Of a stretch of DNA of 64,000 nucleotides, positions 37,526 to 47,212 are shown in pieces (position 1 is the first letter of the stretch; each line of letters opens with the position of its first letter). The notes beneath the pieces are model-generated. The model worked only from the letters and a program-made list of their open reading frames with translations. It had not been told where the DNA came from and did no database searches. Location: the NCBI RefSeq assembly GCF_000152845.1, contig NZ_CH902584.1, positions 608,620-672,619 of the forward strand, in the 5' to 3' direction. The translations under genes and the position numbers were made by a program. Source of the stretch: Roseovarius sp. 217. Lineage in GTDB: Bacteria > Pseudomonadota > Alphaproteobacteria > Rhodobacterales > Rhodobacteraceae.

Positions 37526-38590
37526 TCATGAAGGACCATGCGTCCGCACTGGGTCCAAAAAGAACTTTGGCTTGAGGTTTAAAGCTGCCCGTTCAATGAA
37601 ATGCCAAGATAGTATCGCACAGATGAGAGTGACGGGAAGCGCAATAGCAATGTTAACGAGCGGATCGGTCACACCCAAACTTGCAACAAGTTGTTGAGCC
37701 GGGAAGGCATAGATGTAGGTGCCGTATGAATAGTCTCCCAGTCGGTTATAGCTCTGCAAAAATGCGTTTGGCCAATACCCAAGCACGAAGACAGTATAAG
37801 AAAGTGCCAGTACGAACACGGGACGGAAGATCTCGGTGCCGTACGCTGACCAAGCTAGAAAGCCTAACATGGCAGCTAAAAATGGGCTGAGCGGGATCAG
37901 GTTGCGCCAGAGGAAGAAACCCATGCCGATGGCAAAAGGTAGGGCGAGCTGAGACAGCAGTTGAAGCCGCAAATTTACCGGTAGATAGGGCATTAGGAGA
38001 CAAAGCATAATCGCTAGTCCAAGACAAAGCGCCGAGAGACGAGGCCGGTTCAGAATACCTAGAACCCCCGCAATGAAGATACCTGTATAACAGACCACCT
38101 CATAGAACAGCGTCCACAGTGAGCCGTTGATTGCTGTCCCATAGGGATTTCCTTCAAAAATGCCCGGCAGTGAGTAGTCGAGTTTGACAAGAGTTAGATT
38201 GCGCAGGAAGTAACTAGGTGCCGAGCCCCAAAACGTAACAGGATCTGCGGTTGTCAGGAGCAAACCACCCAAAACAATCGTCACCACCAGCACAACAACG
38301 AGTGCAGGAAAGAGCCTCAAGGCGCGTGCAATGAGAAACTGTTGCCAAGAAACACCGGAGACGAAGCTCTTGGTGATAAAAAAACCTGAGATTGAGAAGA
38401 AAACAAGCACGCTCACGCTGCCTAGCGACATGCCCCCGAGAAATCTCTCAAGCGGTTCTTCCGCTCCCGCGCCGAGCGAGAGTGGATAGGCATGAGAGAT
38501 TAATACGCAGATAGCAGCCAAGATGCGCAAAAGATTAAAATTATTGTCCCGCAGGGTAGCATAGTTTCCGAGCAGTCGGCGCTCTTTCAT
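37526..38590 (-). CDS. Acyltransferase family 3 (OafA/ExoZ-like)
   Basis: A 354-residue inner-membrane protein with about ten hydrophobic helices. The N-terminal NNFNLLRILAAICVLISHAY carries the family arginine and the HAY histidine. VFFSISGFFITKSF and INGSLWTLFYEVVCY are typical conserved stretches. Such enzymes transfer acetyl or other acyl groups to exported polysaccharides. Located in the exosortase/EPS minus-strand operon, 42 bp downstream of xrtD, so it probably acylates the same polymer. Confidence 0.87.
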   Translation of the reverse strand: MKERRLLGNYATLRDNNFNLLRILAAICVLISHAYPLSLGAGAEEPLERFLGGMSLGSVSVLVFFSISGFFITKSFVSGVSWQQFLIARALRLFPALVVVLVVTIVLGGLLLTTADPVTFWGSAPSYFLRNLTLVKLDYSLPGIFEGNPYGTAINGSLWTLFYEVVCYTGIFIAGVLGILNRPRLSALCLGLAIMLCLLMPYLPVNLRLQLLSQLALPFAIGMGFFLWRNLIPLSPFLAAMLGFLAWSAYGTEIFRPVFVLALSYTVFVLGYWPNAFLQSYNRLGDYSYGTYIYAFPAQQLVASLGVTDPLVNIAIALPVTLICAILSWHFIERAALNLKPKFFLDPVRTHGPS

Positions 38591-38632
38591 CTACCTACCC
38601 CAAATCGCTCAGCCATATCCATCCATTACCCC

Positions 38633-40228
38633 TCACCCCGGTACAAACCTTGGTAGCTTGGGCAGGCTCTCACGCATCAAGCGTTGCAGCCGTGCATCGG
38701 CAGCACCTTCAGGCTCATCCTTCAGTATCGGAGTGATGTAGCGCACGATAGCCCCGTCGGTACGGTCGATCGTCAGGCTGTCATAGACCACGCTCATCTT
38801 GGCCTTGAAGTCATTGGTCATACGCTTGCCGCGCTGCTCGAACCAGTAATAGACGAGCTGTTCCGACAGGCCTTTCTGAATTATCGCGCGGTTCGCTTCA
38901 AAGGAGCCATAGCCGGTGCCCGCCATATCCAGCGCCACGGTCTCGAAACTGTAGATTTCCCATCCGCCAACAGGCAGACAAACCTCAGGGGAATGGATGC
39001 CGGCACCCTCGGTCTGCTTGTCGTAGAAAGCTATGAAGAGTTCGACCGGAGCGGGTTCTTCTGGATTGCGATAGAAGCCCGCGAGGTAGTCAGTGGCCCC
39101 CAGTATCCGCTCGATATCCGGGTCGAGCATCGAGAAGGTCCCCGACCACTCCCCAAATTGCCGCGGAAAGAGTACGAAAGGATCACGATCTACCGCCGTG
39201 GGGTCATTGCCCTGCTGCAGCGCCCATCCGGCTGAGACCGCAAGCGTCAGGATCGCACCCGCCATTAACCCGCGCGAGGCGCGGATGCCCATGAGGCGTC
39301 CGGCGATCGCTCCGAATCCGCTGGTATCGAGATCAATTGCCTCCGACAGAGGTTTGGGATCCGGTGTCAGCCGCTGCAGGACCACGGCCATGAAGAACAG
39401 GATCGCAATACAGGCACCAAAGATGATCCAGCCTTCAAAGAAATGCAGAAAGCCCTCAGCCTGTTCAATCCCATAGCTGTTGACCATCACCCCGATCATC
39501 CCGATGCGGAAGGAATTCATCAACACCGTCAGGGGAGCAGCCGCCAGAAGCAGCACCACCTTGTGCCAGACTGGTCCACGATAGAGAATGGCAAAGAGAT
39601 AGGAGAAGCTGAGAATCGGAAAGAGATAGCGCAGCCCCGAACAGGCCTCGGCCACCTGCAGTTTGTAGACCCCGAGATCAATCACATTGCCTTCGAGATA
39701 GACTGGCACGCCCATCAATGCCACGAACCACACGCCGATTTCCGAAGAGATTGTCTGCAGCACGATGGTCAGCTTGAGATAGACAAACTGCGGCAGGGGC
39801 AACATGAAAATAAGATGCACCACGCCCAGTTGATGCAGCTTGCCGCGCTCCCAACCAAAGATCGTCAGCACAACGCCGCCCACCCAGATGATGAAGGCAT
39901 AGGTCACGATATCGGGAATGCGAGTCAGGTTGCCTGCAATCGCCAGCAAGAGCGCCAGCACAATGACAATAAGCCCAGGCGCGCGATCCTGCACAACGGG
40001 TTTGGGCAGCGGCAGACGGCGCAGTTCCCGCAAGAAGAGATAGAGCGAGATGAGTGGGATGAGTGGCCCGTGGCTGTATTCAGCCGTGGACCAAGCCTGT
40101 GCCAGGGAGACAAAACCGATCCAAAAGATCGGAATCGATCCGGCTAGAAGCAACGTAAACCACAAGAGCCCGCCTAGGTTGAGCGGGTGGGCGAAAAGCC
40201 TTGGGCCAGACTGATCTGTCATGGACAT
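38633..40228 (-). CDS. xrtD: Exosortase XrtD with fused EpsI domain
   Basis: A 531-residue membrane protein. The first 280 residues hold eight or so helices and the exosortase triad: cysteine C186 in [13 protein letters not shown], arginine R231 in [10 protein letters not shown] and histidine H252 in [10 protein letters not shown]. The C-terminal third is an EpsI-type periplasmic domain ([14 protein letters not shown]). This fusion is the architecture of the VPLPA-CTERM-specific exosortase, and three VPLPA-CTERM proteins lie 10-17 kb away. Known family role: cleavage at the VPLPA motif and presumably transfer of the protein to an envelope glycolipid or polymer. Sits in an operon with Wza-, PrsT- and ExoY-like genes. 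Confidence 0.92.
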   Translation of the reverse strand: MSMTDQSGPRLFAHPLNLGGLLWFTLLLAGSIPIFWIGFVSLAQAWSTAEYSHGPLIPLISLYLFLRELRRLPLPKPVVQDRAPGLIVIVLALLLAIAGNLTRIPDIVTYAFIIWVGGVVLTIFGWERGKLHQLGVVHLIFMLPLPQFVYLKLTIVLQTISSEIGVWFVALMGVPVYLEGNVIDLGVYKLQVAEACSGLRYLFPILSFSYLFAILYRGPVWHKVVLLLAAAPLTVLMNSFRIGMIGVMVNSYGIEQAEGFLHFFEGWIIFGACIAILFFMAVVLQRLTPDPKPLSEAIDLDTSGFGAIAGRLMGIRASRGLMAGAILTLAVSAGWALQQGNDPTAVDRDPFVLFPRQFGEWSGTFSMLDPDIERILGATDYLAGFYRNPEEPAPVELFIAFYDKQTEGAGIHSPEVCLPVGGWEIYSFETVALDMAGTGYGSFEANRAIIQKGLSEQLVYYWFEQRGKRMTNDFKAKMSVVYDSLTIDRTDGAIVRYITPILKDEPEGAADARLQRLMRESLPKLPRFVPG

Positions 40229-40399
40229 GCTGTCACACTCCCCTTAAAACGGCTCACCACCCTGACCTATGCCAGAAGCATTTATGCTATTGGGATTTCT
40301 ATCGGAAAATCCGCGCCAAAGCGATTCAAAACGGGAAGGATACGTGCTCAAAGCAGAGCCTGAACAGTCTGTTTTCCAAGGACGTACAGTGGCCCAAGA

Positions 40400-41809
40400 T
40401 CAGGGACGCACAGTAAACTCCCGCTCAAGTGTAAGGAACACCCGGTTCGATGAGGCGTCGCCCACCCCGGTTTCATCCCGCAGCCGATATTCATAGCCAG
40501 AAGAGAGCCGCCAGTCGGGTGTTAGGTTGCGGGAATAGGTGGCGCGCAGGTCAGTGCGCGTGGTGTCATTCACTGCCGGACCGCCAGCCTGTTTGAGTTC
40601 AGCGTAATTCGCCGAGAATGATATCTCGGACAACGAGTTGATCTCATAGTTGTAACCCAAAGAGGCTTCAGTGGTGCGCAATTCGTTCGACCGTGAACTG
40701 GTGGTAACCTGTCGCGAAAGCGATGCGGTCAGGGTGCTGCGCTTCATCTCATGAGTGAAGTCCAAGCTACCCACTGGGCGGACCGTGTCATCCACATCAC
40801 TGGTGGCGCCGAGGCTGAGTTCAATCGAACCGCGTGGCAGCGGCAAGTCCCGGTTGACAAGCCAAGTGGCGGTCTGGCCATTCACGCTTTCGCGCAGGTC
40901 GAATGACGTGCCAATGGTGCCGCGTGTAAGTTCGCGCGTGAGATCAATGCTGCCGATCACACCCGTCTGTGTGTCCGCGTCGCGTATTCCCAGAATAGTT
41001 TCTTCGGTTTCAATACTCTGAAATCCGACCACGACATCAAGCGTATCTATCGGCGAGAGCGCCTGTGTGAGCCCCAAGTTGAAACTACTGGTCTGACGGT
41101 TCGTCTGCTCGGTATCATCCGCTGTGTAGTCATCATAACGCAGAATCGTCCGCACCTTGGTGACAGGGCTGAGAGTGAATCGCGTTGTCCCCGTAAGATT
41201 GAAAAGCTCGCTATCAAAAAGATCAGGATCCGTGGTGTCGTTGTAGGTTTGCTCGCGGTAACGCCCCTCGAGGATGAAGCCCACCGGATTATCGAGTCCG
41301 GCCTCAAACCGGAAGCGGCTCGATATCTGCTGGCGGTCGCCTTGATCTTCGGCGAGATCGTTTTCTTCAAGCGGATCATCGAAGAAGCGATTTTGGTCGA
41401 ACGGATCGAGTGAATTGATCGAGGCGAGACTATAGTCGGCCCCAAAGCTGAGAGCGCTGTTCACCCCTTGGCGATCATAGCCGAGCCGCGCGCGCTGATC
41501 GTCGAATGTGCGGCTATCACCTGGCGGCTCATTGGCGCGCAAGAGCCCGCTCACATCAAAGCGAAAGACGTCATTGGCGCGCTGGTTCAGGTATCCGAAA
41601 GATAATCTGTTGTCGAAGAGTTCGGCACTCTCGCTGTTATTCGGGTCAAGATTATAATTGTCCGTCGCGCTGAGCGTCGAGCTGAGCCCAAAAGTCAGAA
41701 TCGGACCACCGTCTTCTGGTCTGCCGCCTTGCTGCGCGAGTGTCAGCCCTGCATCCAGAGAGAACACAGACAGACATCCGGCACCGATCAGGATATGAGC
41801 GCGCGTCAC
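40400..41809 (-). CDS. Outer-membrane beta-barrel protein of the exosortase/EPS locus
   Basis: A 469-residue exported protein with signal peptide (residues 1-25, ending TLAQQ) and alternating amphipathic strands throughout, such as FRFEAGLDNPVGFILEGRYR and RTDLRATYSRNLTPDWRLSS. Its last strand, RVFLTLEREFTVRP, ends with an aromatic close to the C terminus as barrels do. The location between Wza and XrtD resembles the barrel proteins found in PEP-CTERM/EPS loci, which may form the outer-membrane exit for polymer. No enzymatic motif. The 171-bp gap to xrtD shows no gene. Confidence 0.8.
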   Translation of the reverse strand: MTRAHILIGAGCLSVFSLDAGLTLAQQGGRPEDGGPILTFGLSSTLSATDNYNLDPNNSESAELFDNRLSFGYLNQRANDVFRFDVSGLLRANEPPGDSRTFDDQRARLGYDRQGVNSALSFGADYSLASINSLDPFDQNRFFDDPLEENDLAEDQGDRQQISSRFRFEAGLDNPVGFILEGRYREQTYNDTTDPDLFDSELFNLTGTTRFTLSPVTKVRTILRYDDYTADDTEQTNRQTSSFNLGLTQALSPIDTLDVVVGFQSIETEETILGIRDADTQTGVIGSIDLTRELTRGTIGTSFDLRESVNGQTATWLVNRDLPLPRGSIELSLGATSDVDDTVRPVGSLDFTHEMKRSTLTASLSRQVTTSSRSNELRTTEASLGYNYEINSLSEISFSANYAELKQAGGPAVNDTTRTDLRATYSRNLTPDWRLSSGYEYRLRDETGVGDASSNRVFLTLEREFTVRP

Positions 41810-41818
41810 AGCCCGCCC

Positions 41819-42427
41819 TTATTCGAACAGGCGCCGCTCAGGCACAACGATCACGTCGCCCGGGGCCAATACCGTCGTGCCGCTGATGCTATCGCTCCCC
41901 CCCATCGTGCGATAGTTGAAGCGATAGACGGTTTCTTGATTGCTCCTTGGGTCGACGCGGCGCAGCTGAATGCGTTTCTCGGCCGCAAATCGGGACAGCC
42001 CGCCCGCCTCTGCCAGAAACTGGAGCAGCGTGGTTCCGGGCAAGACCTCCTTGCGGCCGGGGGTGTTGGCCTCACCTACGATATAGATATTCATCAATTC
42101 TGGCCCAGCCGCAGCACGCGGCGCATCCCTTGGAGCCAAGGCGGCGACCGAGACCAAAACAGTCGGTGCGACTGCAAAATTCCCGGTCATTTCCTCCGAC
42201 AGGGTGCTGGCGACAACATCGACGCTGCGGCCTCCCGCTCTGACCGTACCAGCCATCGGGAAACTGATTGACCCATCTGGCAGAACAAGAACATTCCGAT
42301 TGAGGCTTGGATCTTCGAGAACCTCAACCTGCAACGTATCTCCCGGCTTGATGCGGTAGATGTCCTGCGCCATGGAAATGGTGGCTGATCCAATCAGGAA
42401 AAGGACCGCTGTAAGAAATCTGATCAT
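41819..42427 (-). CDS. Polysaccharide export protein (Wza-like, SLBB)
   Basis: A 202-residue periplasmic/outer-membrane exporter component. Signal peptide 1-20 (…TISMAQ), then the Poly_export signature DIYRIKPGDTLQVEVLEDPS and VLPDGSISFPMAGTV; the SLBB domain reads IYIVGEANTPGRKEVLPGTT. It lacks an obvious lipobox cysteine and the long C-terminal part of E. coli Wza, as is common in the PEP-CTERM-type loci. It is 9 bp upstream of the beta-barrel gene, suggesting both form the export channel. Confidence 0.88.
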   Translation of the reverse strand: MIRFLTAVLFLIGSATISMAQDIYRIKPGDTLQVEVLEDPSLNRNVLVLPDGSISFPMAGTVRAGGRSVDVVASTLSEEMTGNFAVAPTVLVSVAALAPRDAPRAAAGPELMNIYIVGEANTPGRKEVLPGTTLLQFLAEAGGLSRFAAEKRIQLRRVDPRSNQETVYRFNYRTMGGSDSISGTTVLAPGDVIVVPERRLFE

Positions 42428-42570
42428 CTCGTGCCTCTGTCCCGTTTCTCAGTTGTATGAAATTTACGCTATTTGATGGATCGGCAAAATACGCAAATTC
42501 AAGAAAACTCAAAGCTGCGGCAGATTTGTAGCGCTTTCAGGGAGTTTTCGCGACCGCTCTCTATGCTGTT

Positions 42571-44997
42571 CTACTCAATCCGGGCGGACAGCCGGTCAAT
42601 TTCGCCTTTGACCTCTTCCATGAATGCAGGGGCAGGGCCGTTCTCTGCAACCTCGACCACCTTGCGGAACTGGGCCAGAGCCTCTGTATCGCGCTCGAGC
42701 GCGGCATAGGTGCGAGCCAGATGATACTGCACTGTCGGATCCTCCGGCAATCCAGCCGCCGCTGGCTCAAGCGCTGCAAGGGCCGCGCCAAAGTCACCGC
42801 GGCGAAAGGCGATCCAGCCATACGTGTCCTGAAAGGCCGGAACGCCACGGTCACGCAGGCGCCGCGCGATGTCATGTGCACGTTCGAGGCTCTCCGCATC
42901 CTCCTTCCCGGTTGCCAGCAGGCTAGCTAGGTTATTGGAAATGATCAGGTTGTTGCTGTTGTCCGCATAGAGCCGCTCATAGATGTCGATGGCCCCTTGA
43001 AGATCACCTTCGCTTTCCAGAATACCCGCCAGAGCCCAGTTGAGCCGAAGATTCTCGGGGGAAGCGGCGAGCCCGTCCAGAATTGCCTGCCGGGCCGCCT
43101 GTGCATTTTCTTGCACCGCGTGGATATTGTAGAGCGCCAGCCAGAAGCGTTGATCCTGCGGAGATTCTTTGGCCAAGTCGCGAAACGCCGCCTCAGCAGC
43201 CAGGGTCTCACCCGCCACCGCTTGCACGGACGCCATCAGGAACCGCGCGTTGAGATCGCCGGGATTGGCCTCAAGGGTTTCACGTGCATAGTGCAGCGCC
43301 CCCTCTGTATCGCCCTGCGCTAGACGGGTGCGCACGATCGTCGCTGCTGCTCCCATGCCTTGCGCGCCTTCGCTGGCAAGCGAGTCGAGAAAGCTCAGAA
43401 GCTCGCCTTCGCGATCCTGCGCCGCAAGCTGACGCGCGGTCAGCTCATTGGCGATCCCCTCTGCCGGAGCATTGTCCTGGCGCCTCAGGGTCTCGATGAC
43501 CTGTGTCACACGCGGCCAGTCCTGCTCGCGCATATAAATTTCGCCCAAGCCGCTCAAGAGGGCGGTATTGTCAGGGGCCAAACGCAGTGCATTGATCAGC
43601 ACGGTCTCTGCTGTCCGCAGGCTCTCCTCCGAGATCAGATGACGCGCGTAGCGCAGCGATTCATCCGGCGCATTTCTGGAGGCCTCAACAGCACGGCTCA
43701 GCATCTCCGCCATGAGATCCCGATTGCCGGCACGCTCATGAGCCTGAGCCATCAGGGTCATTGCCTGCGCGTCATTAGGCGCCTGCCCCAGAACCGACCG
43801 CAGAGTAACGATTGCCTCATCAGCCAGATCGCTTTCAATCAGCCATGCAGCCCGCATCTTCATCGCTTCGGTCTGGCTGTTGTCTTCCTCCAGCACTTGC
43901 TCGACCAGAGCCCGCGCACCGACCCTGTTGTCCGTGGCCTCCAGCATGCGGGCCAGCATGACCATGATGCTGCGTCGCGCATCAGACGGCTCAGAACCCT
44001 TGATCAACGCTTCCATCTCGGCAATGGCCGCATCGCGGTCACCCAGATCAAAGCGGAAACCTGCGCCCAAGGCGATCAGCCGTTCCCGTTCAGGCGGATC
44101 GCTTGCAACGATCCGGTCCAACTCGGCGCTGGCGACCTCGCGACCATGTACCTCGGCGAGAAACCCGATATAGATGACGATATCATCGACATTGCGCGGC
44201 TCCTGCTCTGCCCGTTGTTTCAGGAAGCCCTCGGCGGCCTCAGTATCGCCCTGCGACATGTACCACCGCACCAAGGTGGCAGGCACGCTCGCATCGTCGG
44301 GAAAGCGCGTTATCATCTCTTCGAGCTGCGCCCGGATTTCACGCGTTTCCCCTAGCTGGTTGAGAACGCCGAGACGGATCGTGTAGAGTTCTTGGTTGTC
44401 AGGCGCCTGACCAAGGGCGGCATCAATCGCCGAGAGGGCAGCAGCCCAGTCCTGCGCACGCACAAGATCGTCGATGATCACCTTCTGGACCACCAAAAGA
44501 TCAGGATTCTCGGACACTAGCGCCTGGGCTTTCGTCACCGCCTCGCGCAGGGCTGAGGTATCGTTAGCGGCAAGCCCATCGCGATAGGTCACAGCCGTGT
44601 TCACAGCTTGTACCAGACGATCTTCGGGAGCCAACTCCGCCGCAGCGGCCCCATGCTTGCGTGCCGCCTCCCAGTTGTTGGTCTGCAGTGCCAGTTCCGC
44701 CAGAGCGCGCTGACCGGGCAAGCTGTCGGGATATTGTTCCACCAACCGCAGATACTGGCCATAAGCCTCGCGGATATTGCCACGCGCGCGCTCGGCCTCT
44801 GCGTATTTCAACCGGGCTTCGCGATGCTGACCATCCAGCTTGAACACATTCCGGAATTCGACCAGGGCACGATCCACGTCCCCCTCTTCCAGCAACTCGA
44901 GTCCAGATTTGTAATGTCTATCCACTCTCTCTTCTGCATTGTCGCAGAAAGACAGCAGGCCCGCTGTGGCGAGCGCCAGAAATGTCGTTTTAATCAT
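42571..44997 (-). CDS. TPR-repeat protein, PrsT-like
   Basis: About 808 residues, almost entirely tetratricopeptide-type helices from residue 25 on; example units are ALVEFRNVFKLDGQHREARL and ALAQFRKVVEVAENGPAPAF. The N terminus MIKTTFLALATAGLLSFCDN looks like a lipoprotein signal, though F before the Cys is atypical for a lipobox. ATG 44997 is chosen over GTG 45039 because it starts at this signal. It matches the PEP-CTERM-system TPR lipoprotein (PrsT) in size and setting. Likely a periplasmic scaffold for the export/polymerisation machinery, by analogy with TPR proteins of alginate and cellulose export. Confidence 0.82.
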   Translation of the reverse strand: MIKTTFLALATAGLLSFCDNAEERVDRHYKSGLELLEEGDVDRALVEFRNVFKLDGQHREARLKYAEAERARGNIREAYGQYLRLVEQYPDSLPGQRALAELALQTNNWEAARKHGAAAAELAPEDRLVQAVNTAVTYRDGLAANDTSALREAVTKAQALVSENPDLLVVQKVIIDDLVRAQDWAAALSAIDAALGQAPDNQELYTIRLGVLNQLGETREIRAQLEEMITRFPDDASVPATLVRWYMSQGDTEAAEGFLKQRAEQEPRNVDDIVIYIGFLAEVHGREVASAELDRIVASDPPERERLIALGAGFRFDLGDRDAAIAEMEALIKGSEPSDARRSIMVMLARMLEATDNRVGARALVEQVLEEDNSQTEAMKMRAAWLIESDLADEAIVTLRSVLGQAPNDAQAMTLMAQAHERAGNRDLMAEMLSRAVEASRNAPDESLRYARHLISEESLRTAETVLINALRLAPDNTALLSGLGEIYMREQDWPRVTQVIETLRRQDNAPAEGIANELTARQLAAQDREGELLSFLDSLASEGAQGMGAAATIVRTRLAQGDTEGALHYARETLEANPGDLNARFLMASVQAVAGETLAAEAAFRDLAKESPQDQRFWLALYNIHAVQENAQAARQAILDGLAASPENLRLNWALAGILESEGDLQGAIDIYERLYADNSNNLIISNNLASLLATGKEDAESLERAHDIARRLRDRGVPAFQDTYGWIAFRRGDFGAALAALEPAAAGLPEDPTVQYHLARTYAALERDTEALAQFRKVVEVAENGPAPAFMEEVKGEIDRLSARIE

Positions 44998-45125
44998 GTC
45001 ACTACTCTTGCATCTTTGGGCCGGGACAACAATCCGCACTAGGCACCAGATAGGTCGTGCCGGTCCTTTTTTGATATATCAGATTTCGCGACATAAGTTG
45101 CCAAACTTCTTTCGAGGCTGGCGTA

Positions 45126-45806
45126 TCAGTATCCAGTGCCGCGGATCACCACGGTCACCGTCCGCAACAGGATCAAAAGATCCTGTGAGAGCGACAAAGA
45201 GGCCAGATAACGGGTATCGAAGCCCGCCCGCTCGGCAAAACTTGACTCGTTGCGATCCGAAATCTGCCAAGTCCCGGTGATGCCGGGGCGCAGTTCGAAA
45301 TAGGCTTTGCCGGGATAAAGTGCCTCTTGATCCACCATCATGGGCCGTGGCCCAACCAGCGACATGTCACCCTTGAGCACATTCCATAGCTGGGGCAGCT
45401 CGTCGAGCGAAGATTTGCGCAGAAAACAACCCATTCGCGTGATGCGCGGGTCGCGCTTGAGCTTTTGGGTTTCATCCCATTCACGCCGGGCTTCGGGGTT
45501 CTTGCGGAGGTGGTATTCCAGCAGCGCATCAGCCCCCGGCACCATCGTACGGATCTTGACCATGTAAAAGATGCGACCACCGCGCCCGAGGCGTTTCTGG
45601 AAATAAAGCGGACTGCGCCGGTCGAATGCCACAAGACACATCATGCCCAGAATAAGCGGCAGGGAAACCGGCAAGGTCAGCAGCACCATAGCTATATCAA
45701 GACACCGCTTTGCACTGTTGCGATAAATGGCGCGACGGCGCTGACCGCGTTTCCGCTTGGAAGCATTACTTTGAAGCTGCGTCTCGGAAAAATCTTGGAA
45801 GGTCAT
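45126..45806 (-). CDS. Initiating sugar transferase (ExoY/WcaJ-like)
   Basis: A 226-residue polyprenyl-phosphate hexose-1-phosphate transferase of the short, single-helix type. A basic N-terminal tail is followed by one hydrophobic helix (residues 36-60), then KIRTM (84-88), KSSLDELPQLWNVLKGDMSL (131-150) and VGPRP (151-155). It loads the first sugar onto undecaprenyl phosphate and so starts the repeat unit. It is the promoter-proximal gene of the minus-strand EPS operon, divergent from the ATPase gene across a 548-bp control region. Confidence 0.92.
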   Translation of the reverse strand: MTFQDFSETQLQSNASKRKRGQRRRAIYRNSAKRCLDIAMVLLTLPVSLPLILGMMCLVAFDRRSPLYFQKRLGRGGRIFYMVKIRTMVPGADALLEYHLRKNPEARREWDETQKLKRDPRITRMGCFLRKSSLDELPQLWNVLKGDMSLVGPRPMMVDQEALYPGKAYFELRPGITGTWQISDRNESSFAERAGFDTRYLASLSLSQDLLILLRTVTVVIRGTGY

Positions 45807-46354
45807 TTAATATTCTCCACTCACTTTTGACACGAGCAAATACAAAACACCCGATGTGGTAAAATCCACTTCGATCAATTCGACTGAAGAGCAACACACC
45901 CCCTGTTTAATCAACAATCACAGATCGCCTATAACAAGTGAACAATCACGGATCGCCTAAAACAAGACATAATTTGGACAAAATCCAAAAATAGACGTGC
46001 AAGTATATGAAGCTCTTGAATTTCAGCCCTTTCCTCGTGGTGCCCGACAAGCAAAATAAAACGTGCTTTTAAAGACTGTCTCCACATTCGAAACAAACAT
46101 GGCAAAGAGTAAAAATCGTTCTCAAATAAGCTTACCCGATTCGCACTCAAAATGGTGCTGAAAAGTTCGGTCTGCCCAGATCATCCCTCAATTTTCTTAC
46201 TCCTGCCATCAAAGCGTGGGATTTGTTTGTTGAATGATTGACATAGACAGGGCAGATGTCAGAGCCTCATGCTCTAATATGGTGGGGTGCCGAACATAGA
46301 CCTGAGGGTCGAACTGTGGGTGCCAAGATGCAGAGTCTGTTTTGAAAGATGCAT
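45807..46354. promoter_or_regulatory. Divergent control region of the two EPS operons, with a 26-bp direct repeat
   Basis: This AT-rich region lies between the ExoY-like and ATPase genes, transcribed away from each other. Two near-identical 26-bp repeats, at 45913-45938 and 45941-45966, start 28 bp apart and differ at two positions (core AACAATCAC-GATCGCCT). They are too few for a CRISPR and look like tandem operator sites. No gene of convincing quality is present. Confidence 0.6.
45913..45966 (+). repeat. Pair of 26-bp direct repeats
   Basis: Copies at 45913-45938 and 45941-45966 match at 24 of 26 positions. The 28-bp period is not a whole number of helical turns but allows adjacent binding sites. 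About 105 bp upstream of the ExoY-like start. Confidence 0.8.
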
Positions 46355-47212
46355 ATGAGACCGGAGCCCCTTTACGCAGATTTTTTCGGCCTGTCGGAGC
46401 GTCCGTTTACGCTGCTGCCCGATCCGGCCTTTCTCTATTGGTCCAAGGCGCATCGTAACGCTTATACGGTCCTGGATTACGGAATTTTCTCGCGGGCGCC
46501 GATCACTGTGGTGACCGGTGAAATTGGCTCTGGCAAGACGACATTGGTTCAGCATCTGCTCAAGCAGACTGACGCCTCCATCACCATCGGCCTCATTTCC
46601 AACGCCCAAGGCGGGCGCGGAGAGCTCTTGCAATGGGTTCTCAACGCGCTGTCTGTCGAGGTTCCGAATGACGCCAGCTATGTTCAGAAGTTCCAGAAAC
46701 TGCAGGATTTTCTGATCTCAGAGTATGCAGCGGAACGACGCGTAATCCTCATATTCGACGAGGCCCAGAACCTGTCGATGGAAGGCTTGGAAGAGCTGCG
46801 TATGCTCACGAATATCAACGCCAATAAGGATGAACTCATTCAACTCATTCTGATTGGGCAGCCAGAGTTGCGCGATGTGATCCGCAGCCCCAAGATGAAA
46901 CAGCTGGCACAACGAGTGGCGGCCAGTTTTCATATCCCGGCGATGGATCAAGACACGGTGGCGCAGTACATCCAGCACCGGTTGCGAATCGTAGGCGGAC
47001 AAGGTGATGAATTTACCATTGCTGCCTGTAAGATGGTCCATGATCAGACCGACGGAGTACCACGGCTTGTCAATCAGCTGTGTGACATCGCAATGGTTTA
47101 TGCATGGAGTAAGGAGCAGAGAACAGTGACCGAAGACATCCTTCGGAGCGTGCTTGATGACGGCTTGTTCTTTGCAGCCTCCCTTGCATCAGAAGAGAGT
47201 GAAAAAACATGA
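46355..47212 (+). CDS. Exosortase-locus AAA ATPase (ExeA/GspA-like, PEP-CTERM-associated)
   Basis: A P-loop ATPase of 285 residues. YADFFGLSERPFTLLPDPAF is the shared N-terminal signature of ExeA-like ATPases; Walker A GEIGSGKTT is at 55-63, Walker B ILIFDEAQNL at 131-140, and GVPRLVNQLCDIAMVYAW gives the sensor-2-like arginine. ATG 46355 is preferred over ATG 46349 because GAAAG ends at 46348. Members of this group sit in PEP-CTERM/EPS loci; their exact task is unproven. Its stop overlaps the chain-length gene start (ATGA), so the two are coupled. Confidence 0.87.
   Translation: MRPEPLYADFFGLSERPFTLLPDPAFLYWSKAHRNAYTVLDYGIFSRAPITVVTGEIGSGKTTLVQHLLKQTDASITIGLISNAQGGRGELLQWVLNALSVEVPNDASYVQKFQKLQDFLISEYAAERRVILIFDEAQNLSMEGLEELRMLTNINANKDELIQLILIGQPELRDVIRSPKMKQLAQRVAASFHIPAMDQDTVAQYIQHRLRIVGGQGDEFTIAACKMVHDQTDGVPRLVNQLCDIAMVYAWSKEQRTVTEDILRSVLDDGLFFAASLASEESEKT

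Noticed and set aside
43360..44355. 331-codon plus-strand frame opposite the TPR gene
   Set aside because: Antisense to regular TPR repeats; residue composition is that of a shadow frame.
45913..45966. CRISPR array
   Set aside because: Only two repeats, separated by 2 bases rather than unique 30-bp spacers; no cas genes in the window.
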